A stretch of 64,000 nt of DNA from Citrus sinensis (lineage: Eukaryota; Streptophyta; Magnoliopsida; Sapindales; Rutaceae): NCBI RefSeq assembly GCF_022201045.2, contig NC_068564.1:32455001-32519000 (forward strand). Reading direction: 5' to 3'. Numbering within the stretch: position 1 is the first letter of the stretch; every line of letters begins with the position of its first letter. The notes beneath the pieces are model-generated. The model saw only the letters and a program-made list of their open reading frames with translations. It searched no databases and was not told where the DNA came from. Positions 58,669 to 64,000 of the stretch are shown here, in pieces. The position numbers and the translations under genes were made by a program.

Positions 58669-61532
58669 ACTCGCTACTGGTAATAGATTTTTGATAGATC
58701 CTTAACAAAAGTTGGAAAGAAAAATTAGGCATAAAAGTGGTGAAAGAGTACATATAGACATCTGGCCTTGAAATCCTATCTCTAATCTTTTACCTATATA
58801 TGGAGATTTTTCGTAGCCTCTTTCAGTTAATCTCTTAGAAAATTAGGATTCAAAAGTAACAATAGAACTAGGCGATCCTCAAAGTCAAAGCATATGAATC
58901 ACATATCACGATCCCGTTAGATCAATGGAAGAAGATTAAAATTAAACTGCATTGACTTTTAAGGGGATACTAGATAGTAGATATTACTTGAAATAATTAA
59001 TACCAATCCGTTGGAATCGTGCAAAATTTCTCAATCAACCAATGATAAGGTCTAATCATTCATATCTGTTTTAGTCTCAAAGCAAATTCACCGAGTTTCA
59101 TCAAATGTACGTTCGACTTGTTAATAATAGTAGGCTCTCTCAACTAAGTATTTAAGCATTCGATGCAAGCGCTTAGCTTATAGCGAACAAGATAAATATA
59201 TAATAAATATGTATTACTATTTACCAAATTAAAAATTGTAGATCACTTGATTTAACATGAAAAGAAGAAATGATATTGGGAATAACAAAACTTCATCCAT
59301 TTATTATTGATCATCCACAAAAGAGCAAAACAATATGAAGAAAAAGAAACAATCAAATATAAGAGATTAACAAGAATATATCCAAAATGGATAATCACAA
59401 CACTCAGTTTCATAACTTCATCAACTCTCATTTCTCGGGACTCAACTGCAGGCATAAGGCTATGATAAATATATCATTTCACCAGATTGATTCGTACTAA
59501 ATAAAACCAAAGCGGCAAAAAGGAGAAGGAAAAAGCCAAAATCTAATTGAGACGTATTCGAGAATTGGATTGATAACAGGGAGCTCTTTTCTCAACGGGG
59601 TCTTAAGGGTTTTTTTGTTTCTTATCCCTTCATTTGAAAATGACATAGAAACACCACCATATTACCCTATTTTTTGGTCTTCACACTCTCACTATATTCA
59701 TAGGTCATTCTGTATCAAGAGGTGAAGTCTTTTAGATTGTGTGATTTAACGTCGGGAAAATATCTTCTAGTCTTATGGTTAGACATAAGTTTCTAAATTG
59801 AACTTCATATTTTTGAAAATGACCCGGAAGATCCTTGTTGCTACTTATATTTGTGTTAAATGTTAAGTTGGGACTGAATAGCTAAAATCTATAACATTAC
59901 TCTTCCTTTTATGTTACCTTCAAAAAATTGACGCGTAGGTACAGGACTAATTTATTGCCACATATATTTTCAAAATTTTATTAAATATGCCCATGGGTGA
60001 CGTGTTAAGCCCTTCCTATCTACCGACATTGTGAGGTTTGGCTTGTGTTACGATTACGAATGTACAGTGGCAAACGACTGTGTGACGTATTTAAGGCGTG
60101 AGCGTATCTTTTCCTCTTCTGGTGCACAAACTTAAGGATACCGATGGACCAAAATATAACTTTTTGTGAACTTTTTATCAAACAGCCTTTTAACAAATTT
60201 GTCTGCGAGGAAAACAATGGTAAAACTAAGATTGGACACCGGCAACACCACAAACGCAGTTCTGCTCTTTGTGACGTCCAAACAAAAATTCAATCGAAAA
60301 CCTCCAGCAAAATCGAACATGCCAACCAGCCGCAAGCATTTGATATTTGATGAATTGTAAGGGTCTGAATCTGATACCAAATTTAATGGCGTGAAAAACT
60401 TTGGCTAATCAACATCTTAAATTCCCGAATTATCTAGCGAATTCACCATTGTGCAAAACAGGCAGACCAGAATGGTGGCCGCTCACCTAGTCACCTCCCA
60501 CAACGTCACCTTTTCAAACTTAGCCGGTCATCAAACATTATGCAGCGACTATCCAACTATAGTTTTCTTCCTAGTATGCTTGCATGAGCAGAAAATTCTC
60601 ATCGAATACAAATGTGTGCTCTCTGCCCCTCTTTGGCCTTTGCAGACTCGAGAGATATAAAATTCTAAGAACAGCAGCTCATCAAATAACCTTCTACAAA
60701 CAAAGCAGGTTAAAATTGTTGCTCGCATTCAAAATGGTCGGCAGGCACTGGCTTACCCTGGTTAGTAGTATTCTCTATCTCTTTACAAGTTATTTCATGG
60801 GTCAGTTATATACAATACAACATGACCATGTTATTTATATAATATTGGCGACGGGCATGAAAGCCGAAAAATATAGAAACACCATACGCTGATTAACCAT
60901 CCATCTCAAGAAAGGAAAAAGGCAATTGAGAAAGACATAAAACAAGGCATCAAAATAATGCTTATAAAAATTATGTTATTGAAGACATGCCATTTCGGTC
61001 TTAATCTGGGAATACCAATCATTTTTCATAATTATATGAAAAAGAACAATGAAAAAGGGTATCTAGCACATACAAGAAAATAGTAAAGCATCACACTAAC
61101 AAAGTAAATTTGTCCAGACAACAAATGAAGTCATGCCTAAATATCAGAAATGTTTCCCCAATTAGTCAACAAGAACAAAAGGGCTCATCAACCCAAAAAC
61201 ATATTACCCCTCGGGAACTTAAAGTTAAGCCCAGGTATCATACTTAAACAACTTCATTAAGTAGTAGTGAGAAACGTACTACCAAGGTCGAAGAATAACT
61301 ATATAAACAACTTACTGTACAGGCCACTGTACAAGATGAGCTTTCCCATTGCCTAACAAGAACCTTCGCGTACCAGAGGTCATCAAGGTGTTAATAAGAA
61401 TCCAAAAACACCAAAGGCACTTGAGAATTATGGATCTAAAAACCTCAATTTGTCACTGGCTCCCCAAGAGTTCTTGTAACTTACAGAATAAAGAAGAGCC
61501 GTAGAAAGAGGCTTGATAACAGAACCCAGACA

Positions 61533-64000
61533 TTATTCATCTTCTAACTCAACAATCTGAGCTCGCCTCTCAGCTGCTTTCTTCCTGATAAAGAATCCCC
61601 ATCTCATTGCCGCCTTGATCTTAAGCCACCCTACGACGGCTTTTCCAGGACGTGTGCGATCCTCATCAAAGTTTGGCATTGGTGACGGCATAAAAGACGG
61701 GAATGAGTACCCATCCTCCGAGGCATGGCCTCCCATGCTGAAGAGTCGAAGCAAGTGCTGCATATCATCATTCTCAAGCATCTCATTGCTTCGCATGCGA
61801 ATCTCTTCCTCTGAAAAAAAGTCTTCAACTCCCTTGTCTCGGTTGTGTGACCAGTCATCAAAAGGATTGAGGTTGGATTGCTGAACAGACGAGCCAATGG
61901 CTTGGAATCCAGAGTTAGATGATTGGGGTGGCCCAAGAGCCAGCCCAACAGTGCTGTTACCATATCTAGTACTCTGAATTTGGTGAGAATTGTCAACCAG
62001 CTGGTCATTGGACACAAATGAAGTGCCATCAAACTGAGCACGGGAATTTGAATTCACAATTTGGGGCTGGGAAGGGTATCTCGTGGCCATATTATCAGCA
62101 TAACCTGAACCTAGAAAAATGAAACAGAAAAAGAATGATTATATATACCTATGTAAAGTTCAAGCATCATCGGCTAAAATTCACTTGTACTTCTGTTAGA
62201 AAAACAACGGGTCATCATAAAAGTGAAATTTTCTTTGTCAGAATTTAAGACCAGCACAGGGGACTATTTAGACTCTGTTTGCATTTGGGTATTTCGAAGC
62301 AGATGTAATTGGTATTTACTATCATTAGTTTCCTATCATCAGGGTAATATGCTATCTGATACTCAGGCAGCCAATGTCTTATCATGTTCAACGCAAGACA
62401 AAGACAAGGGCATCTCGACAACTTAGGAAATTAACAAGGGTCTACCTACTTGGGTGTATTATCACTTAATTCTTTTCATGAGTTAGAAAAGGAAAAAAGA
62501 AAAAGGCTACCACATAAGCAGATGTAATTGATATTTGATATCATTAGTTTTCCATCATCAGGATAATGCACTATCTGATACTTGGGAAGCCAATGTCTTA
62601 TCATGTTCAACGCAAGACAAAGCCAAGGGCATTTCAATAACTTAGGAAATTAACAAGGGTCTAACAACTAGGGTGTATTACCACTAAATTCTGTTCATGA
62701 GTTAAAAACAAAATTAATAAACACAAACTACCATCTATTCTACTTGTATCTAAAAATCTCAAATATCACAAACTGCCATGTGTTTAATACTACAGCGTAT
62801 GTATGTACACAGACGGTTGAATGAAGGCTTGCAGAGCCAAATTAAGCATAACTCTCAGTGCTTCATTAAATGGCCAAATGTATAGTGTTATTCAATCAAA
62901 TGGTATGAAATTAATTATCAAGCAATAAAAAGAGAACTTCAATTAAGAAGAAAAGAAACAGAGGTACGATACATGCAGACAGAAATATTTACCTCCGATG
63001 GGATGACCTGAATGAGCTGAAGATTGCTCAGTAGGAACAGCAGCTGGCAAGCGGGATAGTTGCAACTGATTGTCTAAAGCATTAGAGAAATCTATCTGAC
63101 CTATTTGAGGTTCATTTTTAGATGCATTTGACCTTTTATTTTGCTTTAAGCTCAAAAGTGACTTGCCATCATATTCTACAACTTGATTCCAATTGTCATA
63201 TGCTTTCTTCACCTGTGAATCCACATAAACCTGCAGTACATAATTTATTTCCTTACTGATCAAAACTATTACAATAATCAATCTAAAATACGAATACAGC
63301 AATGAAGACCAATCCAGGGCTGAACAGCACAAAACATAAAGAAAGCTAAAAATTGAATATGGAACTCAACGCACTTGCCTAAAAAATAATCTTCCTGTTA
63401 TGGCATAAAAAGCCTATGAAGATATTACTACTAGCATCATTTGACTAAGATATAAACACACTAGTCCACAAATTTAGTTAAGAAGTCCAGCAACAATTTT
63501 TGTAGAGTAGCATAAATACTACAACAAAGGGAAATGACTTCCAAAGAAAATATGCCAAAAGACGAAAAATAAATGAATACATATAAGTGCAGCAATAACT
63601 TAAATATGGTTCTTCTGACAAAAACGAAAGGCATAGAAGAATCAAGCAAAGCGATATTGCACAAATTGCTGAAGACTAAACTAGTAGTGGATGCCTAATA
63701 TAGAAAGAACCCTGGAGAAAACATAACACAAGTAATATGGCTGAAACAAAAATATATATCAAACCAACCTTCTGGCTCTCTGGAAGAGCATCAGCAGGAA
63801 AATACTGCTCCCCTGAAATTAGACCATTCAACTCATAGATGTTGTTAAAAACAACACCAACATTTCTTGAATCTTCAGGATAATAAACATAAAGCTTCCC
63901 ACTTAGGACACAAGTCTTTGCATGGTCTAAAAGAGCTTCCCACATCTTATTTGACATTCCACTTCCAAGAATCTATGATCAGTAAATAAATGTTAGAACT
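61533..64000 (-). CDS. Calmodulin-binding protein 60 (CBP60 B/C/D-like), 3' part
   Basis: Plant calmodulin-binding transcription regulator of the CBP60 family. Three exons are visible on the minus strand: 63972-63769 (68 codons, [14 protein letters not shown] to LPESQK), 63230-62993 ([26 protein letters not shown] onward) and 62110-61533 (to the stop), all with GT..AG introns in matching phase. The reading frame joins as ESQK-VYVD and HPIGG-SGYADN. The last 339 residues are present; the N-terminal half lies beyond the window. The C terminus [20 protein letters not shown] is the basic amphipathic calmodulin-binding helix typical of the CBP60A-D group. Not part of the XTH/NAC duplication. Confidence 0.93.
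62299..62706. repeat. Tandem duplication inside a CBP60 intron
   Basis: About 188 bases are repeated with a 219-base period (62,299-62,487 and 62,518-62,706), both starting GCAGATGTAATTG and ending near TTCATGAGTTA. The units differ at a modest number of positions. Confidence 0.88.

Larger units (their letters stand above)
54138..61532. other. Long intergenic region without recognised protein genes
   Basis: The duplication ends near 54,760. The remainder is single-copy, AT-rich DNA. It includes an (AG)n run (56,217-56,236), an (AT)n run (56,345-56,377), AAT repeats (57,248-57,267) and a set of repeated promoter-like blocks in minus orientation (56.4-59.6 kb). Open frames at 57,454-57,672, 58,112-58,318, 59,252-59,455 and 60,020-60,892 resemble no family I recognise. 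Unspliced or non-coding transcripts cannot be ruled out. Confidence 0.6.

Noticed and set aside
59565..59590. Possible miR159/319 precursor
   Set aside because: The match to the mature sequence needs insertions, and I could not find a pairing arm at the expected distance. It is kept only as part of a finding.
1..64000. tRNA, rRNA or CRISPR features
   Set aside because: None found by reading. tRNA-like boxes occur only in the SINEs, and the tandem repeats lack spacer structure.

Overview
The window is nuclear DNA of a eudicot plant: AT-rich, intron-containing genes with GT..AG junctions, plant-only families (xyloglucan endotransglucosylase/hydrolases or XTHs, NAC transcription factors, CBP60) and plant transposons (a Ty3/gypsy LTR element, tRNA-derived SINEs, MITEs). 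The XTH and NAC sequences would fit a woody species such as Citrus, but that is a guess. All exon limits below come from reading splice sites by hand.

The main structure is a large tandem segmental duplication. Copy 1 runs from the window start to about 23,178 and copy 2 from about 25,887 to about 54,760. Each copy has the same order: XTH (-), NAC (-), NAC (-), XTH (+), XTH pseudogene (-), XTH (+), XTH (+). An eighth gene, a divergent XTH (-) at 24,173-25,156, lies in the single-copy spacer. The copies have since diverged. Copy 1 gained two SINEs (6.3 and 7.0 kb). Copy 2 gained an 8.4-kb LTR retrotransposon (38,831-47,255, target duplication CCTTC) and a 264-bp LTR-like insert, and it lacks about 2.8 kb of spacer. 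Because each copy preserves the other's empty site, most insertion limits can be read to the base.

In total there are five intact typical XTH genes among the copies D, D', F, F', G, G' and A (seven counting both members of each pair), one copy broken by a nonsense codon in exon 2 (A'), two copies of an older pseudogene (E, E'), and one full-length gene whose catalytic acid/base glutamate is valine (H). Encoded enzymes would be secreted and remodel cell-wall xyloglucan. The four NAC genes have complete NAC domains and repeat-rich C-terminal tails. One of them (C') has lost a conserved tryptophan.

The retrotransposon lacks reverse transcriptase, RNase H and the integrase core, has a broken gag start, and carries a 69-bp tandem array and two antisense reading frames. 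It is non-autonomous, yet its LTRs are still about 98% identical.

From 54.8 to 61.5 kb I see no recognisable protein gene, but there are repeated minus-strand promoter-like blocks. The right edge holds the last three exons of a calmodulin-binding CBP60 gene on the minus strand, which continues beyond the window.
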